Source: Bradyrhizobium iriomotense (lineage in GTDB: Bacteria > Pseudomonadota > Alphaproteobacteria > Rhizobiales > Xanthobacteraceae). From it: 64,000 nucleotides of DNA. The DNA lies in NCBI RefSeq assembly GCF_018130765.1, contig NZ_JAFCJZ010000009.1, positions 209,347 through 273,346 on the forward strand, in the 5' to 3' direction. The notes beneath the pieces were generated by a model. That model saw only the letters and a list, made by a program, of their open reading frames with translations, was not told the origin of the DNA and searched no databases. Position 1 is the stretch's first letter. Each line of letters begins with the position of its first letter. Of the stretch, positions 27,675 through 35,673 are shown piece by piece. Position numbers and translations under genes: made by a program.

Positions 27675-29591
27675 TTAGATCTCCAGCTCCGTGCCGAACT
27701 CCACGACCTGCTTGGTCGGCACGCCGAAGAACGCGGCGGAGCGTTCAGCGTTGCGCTGGAGGAAGGCGAACACGCCTTCGCGCCAGACCCACATGCCCGG
27801 GACGTCCTCGCGCGGGATGATGGTCTCGCGGCCGACGTAATAGGTGATGTCGGCGAGGTCGATGCCGGGCAGCTTGCCCTGCCGGCATGTGAGAGTCAGC
27901 CCTTCGAAGATGGTCGGGTTCTGCATGAAGCCGTAATGCAGGATCACGCGGGTGATGCCCGGGATGATCTCGATCACCTCGGCGCGTTCCTCGTCGGGAA
28001 TGTGCGGGGATTCCTCGATCAGCACGGTGACCAGCAGCACGCGTTCATGCAGCACGCGATTGTGCTTGACGAACTGGGTCAGCGCGAGCGGCACGCCGCG
28101 CGGCGCCGACGCAAGGAACACGGCGGTGCCGGGGAGCCTTGCGCTGCATTTGTTAATCGCGGTCTCTATCAGATCCTCCTCGGGCTGGCGCAGCCGGGCG
28201 CGTGCCGCTTCGACCAGCTTCACGCCGGCACGCCAGGTCAGCATCAGGAAGGCGACGAGGCCGGCGAGCAGCAGCGGAAACCAGCCGCCCTCGAACAGCT
28301 TGATCGAATTGGCGGAGAAGAAGATCACGTCGATGACGAAGAAGGCGCCGTTCACGGCGACCACGAGCCAGGGCGAGTAGCCCCATTGGATCGCCACCAG
28401 CGCGGCGAGCAGGGTGGTGATGGCCATCAGCAGCGACACAGCGATGCCATAGGCGCCGGCGAGCGCGTCCGATGTGCCGAAGCTCAGCACTGCCCCGAGC
28501 GTGGCCGCAGCGAGCAGCCAGTTCACCAGCGGCACGTAGATCTGGCCGATCGCATCGCTGGTGGTGTGGCGGATCTGCATGCGCGGCAGGAAGCCGAGCT
28601 GGATCGACTGCTGGGTCAGCGAGAACACGCCGGAGATGATCGCCTGCGAGGCGATCACGGTTGCGACCGCCGAGAACGCGACCAGCGGATAGTGCAGGGC
28701 GTCGGGGCAGAGCTGGAAGAACGGGTTCTCGATCATCGAGGGATCGGTGATCAGCAGCGCGGCCTGGCCGAAATAATTCAGCACCAGTGCGGGCAGGCAG
28801 ATCGCGAACCAGGCGAGCCGGATCGGCATGCGGCCGAAATGCCCCATATCGGCATACATGGCTTCGCCGCCGGTCACCGCGAGGAAGGCCGCGCCGAGGA
28901 TTCCGAACGAGATGTGGAAGTCCTGGTGGATCAGGAAGTTGAAGGCATAGAACGGGCTGAGCGCGGCCAGCACCGCCGGCGCCTTGACGATGCCGTGGAT
29001 GCCGAGGGCGGCGAGCACGAAAAACCAGGCCAGCATCACCGGGCCGAAGATGCGGCCGATGAAGCCGGTGCCCTGCTTCTGCATCATGAACAGGCCGATC
29101 AGGATTGCGACGGTCACCGGCACGACCGCCGGCGCCAGCGAAGGCGCGTCGACCTTGAGGCCCTCGATGGCGCTGAGCACGGAGATGGCCGGCGTGATCG
29201 CGCCGTCGCCATAGAGCAGGGCGGCGCCGACGAGGCCGACCACCAGCAGATGCGCGCGCCAGGTGCCAGCTTGCGCGTGGCGCGCATGAAGCAGCGCCAG
29301 CAGCGCGACGATGCCGCCTTCGCCGCGATTGTCCGCGCGCAGGATCAGCAGCGCATACTTTAGCGAGATGATCAGCAGCAACGCCCAGAGGATCAGCGAG
29401 GCAACCCCCAGGACAGCGTCGTGACTTAGCGTGCCGCCATGGGCGGCCGCCTTGGCGGCTTCCTTAAGGGCATAGAGCGGGCTGGTGCCGATATCGCCAT
29501 AGACCACCCCGAGGGCGCCCATCGTCATGGCAAGCGGCAGTGGATCAGGATGATGGCCGGAAGCGACTGCGGGCGTACTGGACAATGGCAA
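27675..29591 (-). CDS. kup: Kup potassium uptake permease
   Basis: Kup takes up K+ with protons across the inner membrane. The 638-residue protein starts with the family mark GVVYGDIGTSPLYALKEA (about 29-46), has about twelve membrane helices to residue 445, and a C-terminal cytosolic domain of about 170 residues. The start is uncertain: TTG at 29591 or an ATG 21 residues later that leaves only two residues before the conserved region. Upstream is a 130-base gap to the small secreted protein gene on the same strand. Confidence 0.93.
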   Translation of the reverse strand: MPLSSTPAVASGHHPDPLPLAMTMGALGVVYGDIGTSPLYALKEAAKAAAHGGTLSHDAVLGVASLILWALLLIISLKYALLILRADNRGEGGIVALLALLHARHAQAGTWRAHLLVVGLVGAALLYGDGAITPAISVLSAIEGLKVDAPSLAPAVVPVTVAILIGLFMMQKQGTGFIGRIFGPVMLAWFFVLAALGIHGIVKAPAVLAALSPFYAFNFLIHQDFHISFGILGAAFLAVTGGEAMYADMGHFGRMPIRLAWFAICLPALVLNYFGQAALLITDPSMIENPFFQLCPDALHYPLVAFSAVATVIASQAIISGVFSLTQQSIQLGFLPRMQIRHTTSDAIGQIYVPLVNWLLAAATLGAVLSFGTSDALAGAYGIAVSLLMAITTLLAALVAIQWGYSPWLVVAVNGAFFVIDVIFFSANSIKLFEGGWFPLLLAGLVAFLMLTWRAGVKLVEAARARLRQPEEDLIETAINKCSARLPGTAVFLASAPRGVPLALTQFVKHNRVLHERVLLVTVLIEESPHIPDEERAEVIEIIPGITRVILHYGFMQNPTIFEGLTLTCRQGKLPGIDLADITYYVGRETIIPREDVPGMWVWREGVFAFLQRNAERSAAFFGVPTKQVVEFGTELEI

Positions 29592-29723
29592 CCCCCCGAT
29601 GGGATCGCGCCCGGCGGGCCATTCCGACGGGCGCGAGCATCACGCAGTCTGCGACGAGACGTCGCAAATATCTATGGGGTTTATTTTTGGGAGGCGTAGC
29701 TGACGCGAAGCTGACAGATCCGA

Positions 29724-29981
29724 CTACGGCGTGCGGTCGGCGGTCACGAGGCGAGCCTCGCGGACATCGGCCTTGGTGCCGGCGCGGCGCAGGCAGGACG
29801 CCTCGAAATTCGGCCAGGCCTGCTGCGAGCAGTCACGGCCGATGGTGCGGATATCGAGCCGGTCGCTCTTGGCGAGCGGCTGCGGCACGCTGGCTTCGAC
29901 CGTCGGGGCAAAGCCGGGCAGGAGGGTGAGGGCCGCGGCAACACACGCAGAGAGAGCGATCGCTGAAAGAGCCTTGATCAT
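29724..29981 (-). CDS. Small exported protein
   Basis: The 85-residue product has a signal peptide (MIKALSAIALSACVAAALTLLPGFA, cleavage near VEASV) and a 50-residue mature part with two cysteines (GRDCSQQAWPNFEASCLR), a short pattern often seen in small periplasmic rhizobial proteins. No function is known. The ATG at 29981 follows GGGGACTG. The gene is upstream of kup on the same strand, with 132 bases between. Confidence 0.75.
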   Translation of the reverse strand: MIKALSAIALSACVAAALTLLPGFAPTVEASVPQPLAKSDRLDIRTIGRDCSQQAWPNFEASCLRRAGTKADVREARLVTADRTP

Positions 29982-30109
29982 TGACAGTCCCCTGTGATGC
30001 GGCCGCCTACGCCCAGTATGCGGCCCGTCATTTGTTGGCCGGATTAGTAACCATGGCCAGTTTCCGGACGTCTTCGCGGAGGCTGGAAATGGTTTCGTTC
30101 GCGCTCCGT

Positions 30110-30142
30110 TTTGTTTCGTAGCCACCCTAGGGACGAAACAAA
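30110..30142. promoter_or_regulatory. Perfect inverted repeat between divergent genes
   Basis: TTTGTTTCGT (30110-30119) and ACGAAACAAA (30133-30142) are perfect 10-base inverted arms with 13 bases between. The site lies in the 270-base region between the small secreted protein gene (minus) and coaD (plus). AT-rich arms with that spacing suit a dimeric repressor operator. Confidence 0.45.
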
Positions 30143-30251
30143 CCGGCCATTGCCGACACCCCCAGCGGACATTTCCCGGCAAACGGGCCGGAAAACGGAC
30201 AAGGAACCTGCCCGGCTTGCCGGGCCGGGCCGGGCGCGGTAGGAGGGGGCC

Positions 30252-30749
30252 ATGCCGCGCATCGCCTTCTATCCGGGTTCCTTCGACCCCATCACCAACG
30301 GCCATCTGGACGTGGTCCGGCATGCCGTTCCGCTGTGCGACCGCCTGGTGGTTGCGATCGGCGTCCATCCCGGCAAGAAGCCGCTATTCTCGACCGAGGA
30401 GCGACTGAAAATGCTCGAGGACGTCTGCGGCCCGATCGCGGCCCAGGCCGGCTGCGTGCTCGAAGCCGTGACGTTTGACGATCTGTCAGTGACAGCGGCA
30501 CGCAAGCACGGCGCCACCATCATGATTCGGGGCCTGCGCGACGGCACCGACCTCGATTACGAGATGCAGCTTGCCGGCATGAACGAGGCCATGGCGCCCG
30601 AGGTGCACACGGTATTCCTGCCGGCTTCTCCCATGGTCCGCCCGATCACCGCCACTTTGGTGCGCCAGATCGCCGGGATGGGCGGCGACGTTTCGACCTT
30701 CGTGCCGCCGCTCGTTGCCACCCTGCTCAAGGCCAAATTCGCCGGATAA
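30252..30749 (+). CDS. coaD: Phosphopantetheine adenylyltransferase
   Basis: CoaD joins ATP and 4'-phosphopantetheine to make dephospho-CoA, the penultimate step of coenzyme A synthesis. The 165-residue protein has the nucleotidyl-transferase signature YPGSFDPITNGHLDVV (residues 7-22, with the T/HxGH motif as TNGHL) and the C-terminal ATP-binding segment ITATLVRQIAGMGGD (about 134-148). GGAGGGGG precedes the ATG. It leads a run of plus-strand genes through queA. Confidence 0.95.
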   Translation: MPRIAFYPGSFDPITNGHLDVVRHAVPLCDRLVVAIGVHPGKKPLFSTEERLKMLEDVCGPIAAQAGCVLEAVTFDDLSVTAARKHGATIMIRGLRDGTDLDYEMQLAGMNEAMAPEVHTVFLPASPMVRPITATLVRQIAGMGGDVSTFVPPLVATLLKAKFAG

Positions 30750-30786
30750 CGGCGCGCTTCTTCAATTCACCAGATCCGGAGTTTTC

Positions 30787-31362
30787 ATGATCCGTCGTCT
30801 CGCAATTCTTGCCACGATCTTTGCCGCGCTCATCAGCGCGGTCCCGGCGATGGCGCAGCAACTGCCGGCAAACCTCGACAAGGCCAACGCGCTGGTCATC
30901 GACACCACCAAGGGCCGCATCGTCATCAAGCTCAGGACGGATCTCGCGCCGCAGCACGCCGAGCGCCTCAAGACGCTTGCGCGCGAGGGTTATTACAACA
31001 ACGTGCCGTTCCACCGCGTGATGGACGGCTTCATGGCGCAGACCGGCGACGGCGAGAAATTCAACGGCACCGGCGGCTCGAAATATCCGAACCTGAAGCA
31101 GGAATTCTCCAAGGTGCATTTCGCCCGCGGCATCGTCGGCATGGCCCGGCGCGGCGACAGCGTCGACACCGCCAACTCGCAGTTTTTCATCATGTTTGCG
31201 GATGGCGGCAGCCTCGATGGCCAGTACACCGTGATCGGCGAGGTCGTGCAGGGCATGGACGTCGTCGACAAGCTGAAGAAGGCGCCTCCCGGATCAGGCA
31301 GCGGCACCGTCACCGATCCCGACAAGATGGTGAAGGTGCAGGTCGCTTCCGACATCAAGTAG
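30787..31362 (+). CDS. Exported cyclophilin-type peptidyl-prolyl isomerase
   Basis: The 191-residue protein has a signal peptide (MIRRLAILATIFAALISAVPAMA) and a complete cyclophilin domain with the catalytic FHRVMDGFMAQTGDG (about residues 75-89) and the SQFFIMFADGGSLDGQYTVIG segment. It would fold proteins in the periplasm. Start ATG at 30787 fits the signal peptide; the longer frame from 30715 lies within coaD. A cytosolic paralogue is two genes downstream. Confidence 0.93.
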   Translation: MIRRLAILATIFAALISAVPAMAQQLPANLDKANALVIDTTKGRIVIKLRTDLAPQHAERLKTLAREGYYNNVPFHRVMDGFMAQTGDGEKFNGTGGSKYPNLKQEFSKVHFARGIVGMARRGDSVDTANSQFFIMFADGGSLDGQYTVIGEVVQGMDVVDKLKKAPPGSGSGTVTDPDKMVKVQVASDIK

Positions 31363-31371
31363 GGAAAAGCG

Positions 31372-31782
31372 ATGGCGCGCTGCGGCAACAGGCTTCTGGT
31401 CGCTGCCGCGGTGCTGCTGCTCGGTGCCTCAGGCGCGAAGGCCGAGGACGCGCAGGTCAACACTCTCCAGGACCTCTTCCGGCGTCTGCACAGTTGCTGG
31501 AAGCCGCCGCCGGCCGCCAAGGCTCGCCCACTCGACATCACCGTCGTCGTGAGCTTTAACCGGGCCGGAAACATTCTGGGCCATCCGAGGATTACCTATG
31601 AATCCGCGGAGGCCTCCGACAATGACCGGCTGCAATACCGGATCGCGGTGATGGAGGCGTTGCAACGCTGCACGCCGATGCCATTTACCGAAGCGATGGC
31701 CGGCGCCGCTGCGGGGCGTCCATTCGCGATCCAGTTCCGTAACCGGAAGACTTCACCTCCAACGCAAGAGAGACGAGCATGA
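31372..31782 (+). CDS. Exported TonB C-terminal-like protein
   Basis: The 136-residue product has a signal peptide (cleavage near AKAED) and a single domain with CWKPP (about 40-44), DITVVVSFNRAGNILGHPRI and ALQRCTPMPFTE. These are the layout of the TonB C-terminal/TolA-like fold, but without an N-terminal anchor and proline linker. It lies between two cyclophilins, with the next ATG overlapping its stop by 4 bases, so it is translationally coupled to ppiB. Function unknown. Confidence 0.75.
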   Translation: MARCGNRLLVAAAVLLLGASGAKAEDAQVNTLQDLFRRLHSCWKPPPAAKARPLDITVVVSFNRAGNILGHPRITYESAEASDNDRLQYRIAVMEALQRCTPMPFTEAMAGAAAGRPFAIQFRNRKTSPPTQERRA

Positions 31783-32243
31783 GCGTCACCGAAAACACCT
31801 TGATCCTCGAGACCACGCAGGGCCCCGTCACCATCGAGATGCGGCCCGACCTCGCGCCCGGCCATGTCGCGCGCATCAAGGAACTGGTCCGTGAAGGCTT
31901 CTACGACGGCATCGTGTTCCACCGCGTGATCGAGGGCTTCATGGCCCAGACCGGCTGCCCGCATGGCACCGGCACCGGCGGCTCGGGCAAGAAGCTGAAG
32001 GCCGAGTTCAACAAGGAGCCGCATGTGCGCGGCACCGCCTCGATGGCGCGCGCCGCCAACCCCGATTCCGGCGACAGCCAGTTCTTCATCTGCTTCGACG
32101 ATGCCCGCTTCCTCGACAACCAGTACACGGTGTGGGGCAAGGTCACCGAGGGCATGGAGAACGTCGACAAGATCAAGCGCGGCGAGCCGGTGCAGAACCC
32201 CGACAAGATCGTCAAGGCGCGGATGGCCGCGGACAAGGAATAG
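31779..32243 (+). CDS. ppiB: Cytosolic peptidyl-prolyl cis-trans isomerase B
   Basis: The 154-residue cyclophilin has no signal peptide. Catalytic and substrate-binding segments are FHRVIEGFMAQTG (about 46-58), GTGTGGSGKKLKAEF, and SQFFICFDDARFLDNQYTVWG (about 101-121 in outline). It is coupled to the preceding gene by an ATGA overlap. Size and motifs match PpiB of alphaproteobacteria. Confidence 0.93.
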   Translation: MSVTENTLILETTQGPVTIEMRPDLAPGHVARIKELVREGFYDGIVFHRVIEGFMAQTGCPHGTGTGGSGKKLKAEFNKEPHVRGTASMARAANPDSGDSQFFICFDDARFLDNQYTVWGKVTEGMENVDKIKRGEPVQNPDKIVKARMAADKE

Positions 32244-32248
32244 TCACC

Positions 32249-32346
32249 CGTCATTCCGGGGCGCGCCTAGGCGCGACCCCGGAATCTCGCGCCACAATCT
32301 CGGGATTCCGGAGCGCCGCGCTCGAGGCGCGGCGTCCGGAATGACG
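32249..32346. repeat. CGTCATTCCGG palindromic repeat
   Basis: CGTCATTCCGG at 32249-32259 and CCGGAATGACG at 32336-32346 are perfect inverted ends; the inside holds two further GC-rich hairpins (GGGGCGCGCC...; GCGCCGCGC...). It fills the gap between ppiB and queA and is of the dispersed kind common in rhizobia. Confidence 0.75.
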
Positions 32347-32359
32347 GTGCTAGTGAAAC

Positions 32360-33433
32360 ATGCGCACCGATCTCTTCGATTTCGACCTGCCCGCCGAGCG
32401 CATCGCCTTGCGCCCGGCGAGCCCTCGCGACTCCGCGAAGATGCTGGTGGTCGAGAACGGCGCGCTGCGCGACCAGATCATTGCCGACCTGCCGCAATGG
32501 CTGAGGCCCGGCGACCAGCTCGTCGTCAACGACACCAAGGTGATCGCGGCACAGCTGAAAGGCCGCCGCATCGGCCGCGAGACCGAGCCGAAGATCGAGG
32601 CGACGCTGATCAAGCGTCTCGACGGCTCGCGCTGGCAGGCGCTGGTGAAACCCGCCAAGAAGCTCGTCGCCGGTGACCGCATCCGCTTCGGCAATGAGGG
32701 CAAGGTCTGCCTGCTCGGCCATCTCGATGCCGAAGTCGAGGCCAAGGGCGTTGAGGGCGAGGTGACGCTTGGCTTCTCGTTCCACGGCCCGGCACTCGAC
32801 CAGGCCATCGCCGATCTCGGCAGCCCGCCGCTGCCACCCTACATCGCCTCCAAGCGCACGCCTGACGATCAGGATTTTGCGGATTACCAGACCATGTTCG
32901 CGGTCAACGAGGGCGCGGTTGCTGCCCCAACCGCAGGCCTGCATTTCACGCCCGCGCTGGAGCAGGCGCTGCGCGCGCGTGGCGTCGGTCTCAACCGCGT
33001 CACGCTACATGTCGGGGCAGGGACCTTCCTGCCGGTGAAGGTCGACGACACCGAAGGCCACAAGATGCACCCCGAGTGGGGCACGATCCCGGCGGAGACT
33101 GCCGAGCGCCTCAACTCTGCGCGGAAGAACGGCGGCCGCATTGTTGCGGTTGGCACGACGTCATTGCGGCTGCTCGAAAGCGCGGCGAGCGAAGACGGCA
33201 CGATCCAGCCCTTCGCGGCCGAGACCTCGATCTTCATCACCCCCGGCTATCGCTTCCGCGCGGTCGATGTCCTGATGACCAATTTCCATTTGCCGAAGTC
33301 GACACTGTTCATGCTGGTGTCGGCCTTCTCCGGGCTCGCGACGATGAAGCAGGCCTACGCGCACGCGATCGCGAACGGGTATCGGTTCTATTCGTACGGC
33401 GATGCGTGTTTGTTATTTCGGGCAGAGCCGTAG
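32360..33433 (+). CDS. queA: QueA, S-adenosylmethionine:tRNA ribosyltransferase-isomerase
   Basis: QueA transfers the ribose of SAM to preQ1 in tRNA, making epoxyqueuosine. The 357-residue protein has MRTDLFDFDLPAERIALRPA at the N-terminus, FNDTKVI-like VVNDTKVI (about 55-62), and the catalytic APTAGLHFTPAL (about 190-201), with the C-terminal TNFHLPKSTLFMLVSAF. The stop TAG is the first triplet of the palindromic repeat copy C, as for the nucleoside hydrolase. It is a partner of tgt at 37937 in the queuosine pathway, though not in the same operon. Confidence 0.95.
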   Translation: MRTDLFDFDLPAERIALRPASPRDSAKMLVVENGALRDQIIADLPQWLRPGDQLVVNDTKVIAAQLKGRRIGRETEPKIEATLIKRLDGSRWQALVKPAKKLVAGDRIRFGNEGKVCLLGHLDAEVEAKGVEGEVTLGFSFHGPALDQAIADLGSPPLPPYIASKRTPDDQDFADYQTMFAVNEGAVAAPTAGLHFTPALEQALRARGVGLNRVTLHVGAGTFLPVKVDDTEGHKMHPEWGTIPAETAERLNSARKNGGRIVAVGTTSLRLLESAASEDGTIQPFAAETSIFITPGYRFRAVDVLMTNFHLPKSTLFMLVSAFSGLATMKQAYAHAIANGYRFYSYGDACLLFRAEP

Positions 33434-33543
33434 GGTGGGTTAGCCCTGCAGATGCGCAAAGCATCTGCTCGGCGTAACCCACCACTGTCTCTAACCGCGG
33501 AAGCAGAAGAGATGGGTTACGCCTTACGGCTAACCCACCCTAC
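33430..33543. repeat. GTAGGGTGGGTTA palindromic element, copy C
   Basis: Third copy of the family, between the convergent queA and asd genes. The left tip supplies the queA stop codon; the right tip ends 12 bases before the asd stop. Likely serves as a two-way terminator. Confidence 0.85.
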
Positions 33544-33554
33544 GTATCTCTCCG

Positions 33555-34580
33555 CTACGCCATCACCCGCTGCGGCAACAGCTCTGCGATTTGCACCGCA
33601 TTCAGCGCCGCGCCCTTGAGCAGCTGATCGGCCGCCACGAACATCGAAATCGAATGTCCTGAGGGATCGCTGAGGTCCTTGCGGATGCGGCCGACCAGGA
33701 CGTCGTCCTGGCCCGAGGCATCGATCGGCATCGGGAAGTAGTTCTTCACGCGGTCGTCGACGACCTTCACGCCGGGAGCCCGCGCCATGATGGCACGGAC
33801 CTGGTCCTCGCTGATGGGCTTCTCGCATTCGAAGGTGATGGCCTCGCAATGGGCGCGCAGCACCGGCACGCGCACGCAGGTGACGCCGACCGCGATGCTC
33901 TCGTCCTCGAAGATCTTGCGGGTTTCCTTGATCACCTTGGTCTCTTCGTCGTTGTAGCCGGTCTCGGGGTCGACAGCGGTGTTGTGGTTGAAGAGATTGA
34001 AGGCGTAGGGGTGCGGCATCACCTTGGGCGTATAGACCTGCCCGTTGAGATTGGCGCGGGTGGATTCGACGAGCTCCTCCATCGCGGCGGCGCCGGCGCC
34101 GGACGCTGCCTGGTAGGTCGAGATGATGACGCGCTTGATGCGGTTCTTCTGGTGGATCGGCCAGAGCGGGACCAGCGCGGTGATCGCGGCGCAGTTCGGG
34201 TTCGCAATGATGCCCTTGTGGTCGCGGATGCGGTTCGCGTTGATCTCGGGGATCACCAGCGGAACATTGGGATCCATGCGGAAGGCGGAGGAATTGTCGA
34301 CCACGACGGCGCCCGACTTGACCGCGATCGGCGCGAACTTCCTGGAGATGCTGCCGCCGGCGGAGAACAGGGCGATGTCGACGCCCTCGAAAGACCGCTC
34401 GGTCACCTCCTCGATGACGACATCCTTGCCGCGGAACGACACCGTCTTGCCGGCCGAGCGGGCGCTGGCGAGCGCCTTGAGCTTGCCGACGCGGAAACCA
34501 CGCTTGTCCATGGTGGCGATGAATTCGGCGCCCACCGCACCGGTGACGCCGACAATCGCGACGACGGGATCGTTACTCAC
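33555..34580 (-). CDS. asd: Aspartate-semialdehyde dehydrogenase
   Basis: Asd reduces aspartyl phosphate to the semialdehyde, the branch point to lysine, threonine, methionine and isoleucine. The 341-residue protein has the NADP motif VGVTGAVGAEFI (about residues 7-18), the active-site NPNCAAITALVPLW, and RAHCEAITFECEKP later. I choose GTG at 34580 because GGAGGAG lies 3 to 9 bases upstream of it; an ATG at 34592 would place that ribosome site inside the coding sequence. An attenuator-like leader precedes it (34608-34777). Confidence 0.95.
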   Translation of the reverse strand: MSNDPVVAIVGVTGAVGAEFIATMDKRGFRVGKLKALASARSAGKTVSFRGKDVVIEEVTERSFEGVDIALFSAGGSISRKFAPIAVKSGAVVVDNSSAFRMDPNVPLVIPEINANRIRDHKGIIANPNCAAITALVPLWPIHQKNRIKRVIISTYQAASGAGAAAMEELVESTRANLNGQVYTPKVMPHPYAFNLFNHNTAVDPETGYNDEETKVIKETRKIFEDESIAVGVTCVRVPVLRAHCEAITFECEKPISEDQVRAIMARAPGVKVVDDRVKNYFPMPIDASGQDDVLVGRIRKDLSDPSGHSISMFVAADQLLKGAALNAVQIAELLPQRVMA

Positions 34581-34607
34581 ATTCTCCTCCATTGAGTTTT
34601 AGACAAC

Positions 34608-34638
34608 AAAAAAGCCCCGGACCATCGAGGCGGGGCTT
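34608..34638 (-). terminator. Attenuator terminator upstream of asd
   Basis: On the minus strand AAGCCCCG-N11-CGGGGCTT is followed by TTTTGTTG, a standard rho-independent terminator, 28 bases before the asd start and 31 after the leader-peptide stop. No other minus-strand gene lies close enough upstream for it to be an ordinary 3' terminator, the PepSY gene ending 180 bases away with a promoter in between. Confidence 0.8.
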
Positions 34639-34668
34639 CGGTAGAGCTGATGCGTTTAAGTCGACGAC

Positions 34669-34740
34669 CTACGCGCGCACGCCTCCCCGGGCCCCTGGGG
34701 CCGTGGTGGTTTTGGTCGTGCGTTTGGTGGTCGTGAACAT
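34669..34740 (-). CDS. Threonine-rich leader peptide of asd
   Basis: A 23-residue open frame with ATG at 34740-34738 and TAG at 34669-34671. Residues 1-13 read MFTTTKRTTKTTT: eight threonines and two lysines, then alanine/glycine/arginine. This is what attenuation leader peptides look like, with codons for an end product of the pathway (threonine, and perhaps lysine) clustered for ribosome stalling. No ribosome site precedes it; the promoter suggests that transcription begins at or within a few bases of the AUG, as described for the trp leader of Sinorhizobium. A GGAGGCG segment in the leader RNA can pair with CGCCTC in the terminator arm, an alternative fold. Confidence 0.72.
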   Translation of the reverse strand: MFTTTKRTTKTTTAPGARGGVRA

Positions 34741-34748
34741 GGCGGCGA

Positions 34749-34777
34749 CTTATGCGGGAGAGTTTTGCGCCCGTCAA
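34749..34777 (-). promoter_or_regulatory. Promoter of the asd leader
   Basis: On the minus strand TTGACG (34777-34772), 17 bases, CATAAG (34754-34749): a near-consensus housekeeping promoter. The start of transcription would be at about 34740-34743, that is, at the leader AUG. Confidence 0.7.
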
Positions 34778-34818
34778 TGGCTTTTCGGCGGGAATGTGGC
34801 CGGGTGGCCGACCTGCCG

Positions 34819-35421
34819 CTATTTGGCGCGGGCGCCCGGCGGCTCCAGGATGACCTCCTTGAGGTCGTCGCCGCTGATCACGACGATCGCGAAACTGAGC
34901 CGGCCGCGCTCGCGCACGAGGCCGCCGCTGATCGCCTTGCCCGACGCTGCGCGCTCGGCGACGCGCACCGCATCGGCAAGGCGGTGCCTGATGGCACCGA
35001 GCGCTGCGAGGTTGCTGCGGTCCTCAAGGTCGAGCTCGGCGAGGGGCAGGGCGGCTTCACCGCCGACGAGCTCGCCGGTCGCCGCATTGATGGTGTGGCG
35101 CCAGATGCGGTCGTTGTGCAGGGTCTTCACCCGGTAGACCGGCACGCCGGAGGCGCCGTCGAAACTCACATCGGCAGTCGTGGCGCCGGCATGGCGGGCT
35201 TCCGCAATCGCCATGGCCTGGCTGATCGTGATCGAGGAGCCGCGGAATCGTTCGATCTCGCGGCTGACCGCCTGGCGGTCCGCTTCGGCATCACCATCTG
35301 TGTCGCTGTGAAGCGCGGTCGGCGTGCCCGCGCTCACGGTTGCCTGTGCCGGTGCGGCGATAAGCAGCGCGGGCAAGGCGATCGCAAGCAGTTGCGAGGT
35401 CCATCGTTTGGCTGTCGTCAT
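34819..35421 (-). CDS. Exported PepSY-domain protein
   Basis: The 200-residue protein begins MTTAKRWTSQ with a signal peptide to about residue 28 (APAQATVS), then a PepSY-like domain: ITISQAMAIAEARHAGATTADVSFD (about 63-87) and VYRVKTLHNDRIWRHTINAATGELVG (about 95-120). PepSY domains inhibit proteases or sense envelope state. Start at 35421 is chosen for the signal peptide; the longer frame begins upstream of it without a plausible N-terminus. Its promoter at 35597-35625 holds a TetR-like operator also found before the patatin gene. Confidence 0.78.
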   Translation of the reverse strand: MTTAKRWTSQLLAIALPALLIAAPAQATVSAGTPTALHSDTDGDAEADRQAVSREIERFRGSSITISQAMAIAEARHAGATTADVSFDGASGVPVYRVKTLHNDRIWRHTINAATGELVGGEAALPLAELDLEDRSNLAALGAIRHRLADAVRVAERAASGKAISGGLVRERGRLSFAIVVISGDDLKEVILEPPGARAK

Positions 35422-35594
35422 GCTCGAAACCCTCAGCCAGCGAGTGTGCCGGATGATCGTAAAGAATTCGCGGCCGACCTTGGGCAAAGGCCGGCCGCGG
35501 AACGTCGTGGCGGGCTGTACCCGCCGCGGCGATCGAAGCGGCACGGACCTCTTTTGGGGCTGGTGAAAAAAGCGGCCCGTACCAACTTATAACT

Positions 35595-35613
35595 AAACCA
35601 TACCGTATCGTTT
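35595..35613 (-). promoter_or_regulatory. TetR-type operator in the promoter of the PepSY gene
   Basis: AAACCATACCGTATCGTTT is a 19-base palindrome (8 of 9 pairs match). On the minus strand it sits within a promoter TTGACC (35625-35620), 17 bases, TATGGT (35602-35597). The same palindrome in the same position is found at 37807-37825. Confidence 0.65.
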
Positions 35614-35673
35614 TATTTTGGTCAATGCCGTTGCGCCGGCCCCTCGGGGAAAGAACGCAAGCTCACGGAATTG

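Noticed and set aside
27531..29363. 610-residue plus-strand frame antisense to kup
   Set aside because: Shadow with His/Gln/Asp-rich low-complexity sequence; kup on the other strand is unmistakable.
34577..34777. 66-residue minus-strand frame overlapping the asd leader
   Set aside because: It reads through the terminator and is His/Arg-rich in a different frame from the Thr-rich leader peptide; not protein-like.
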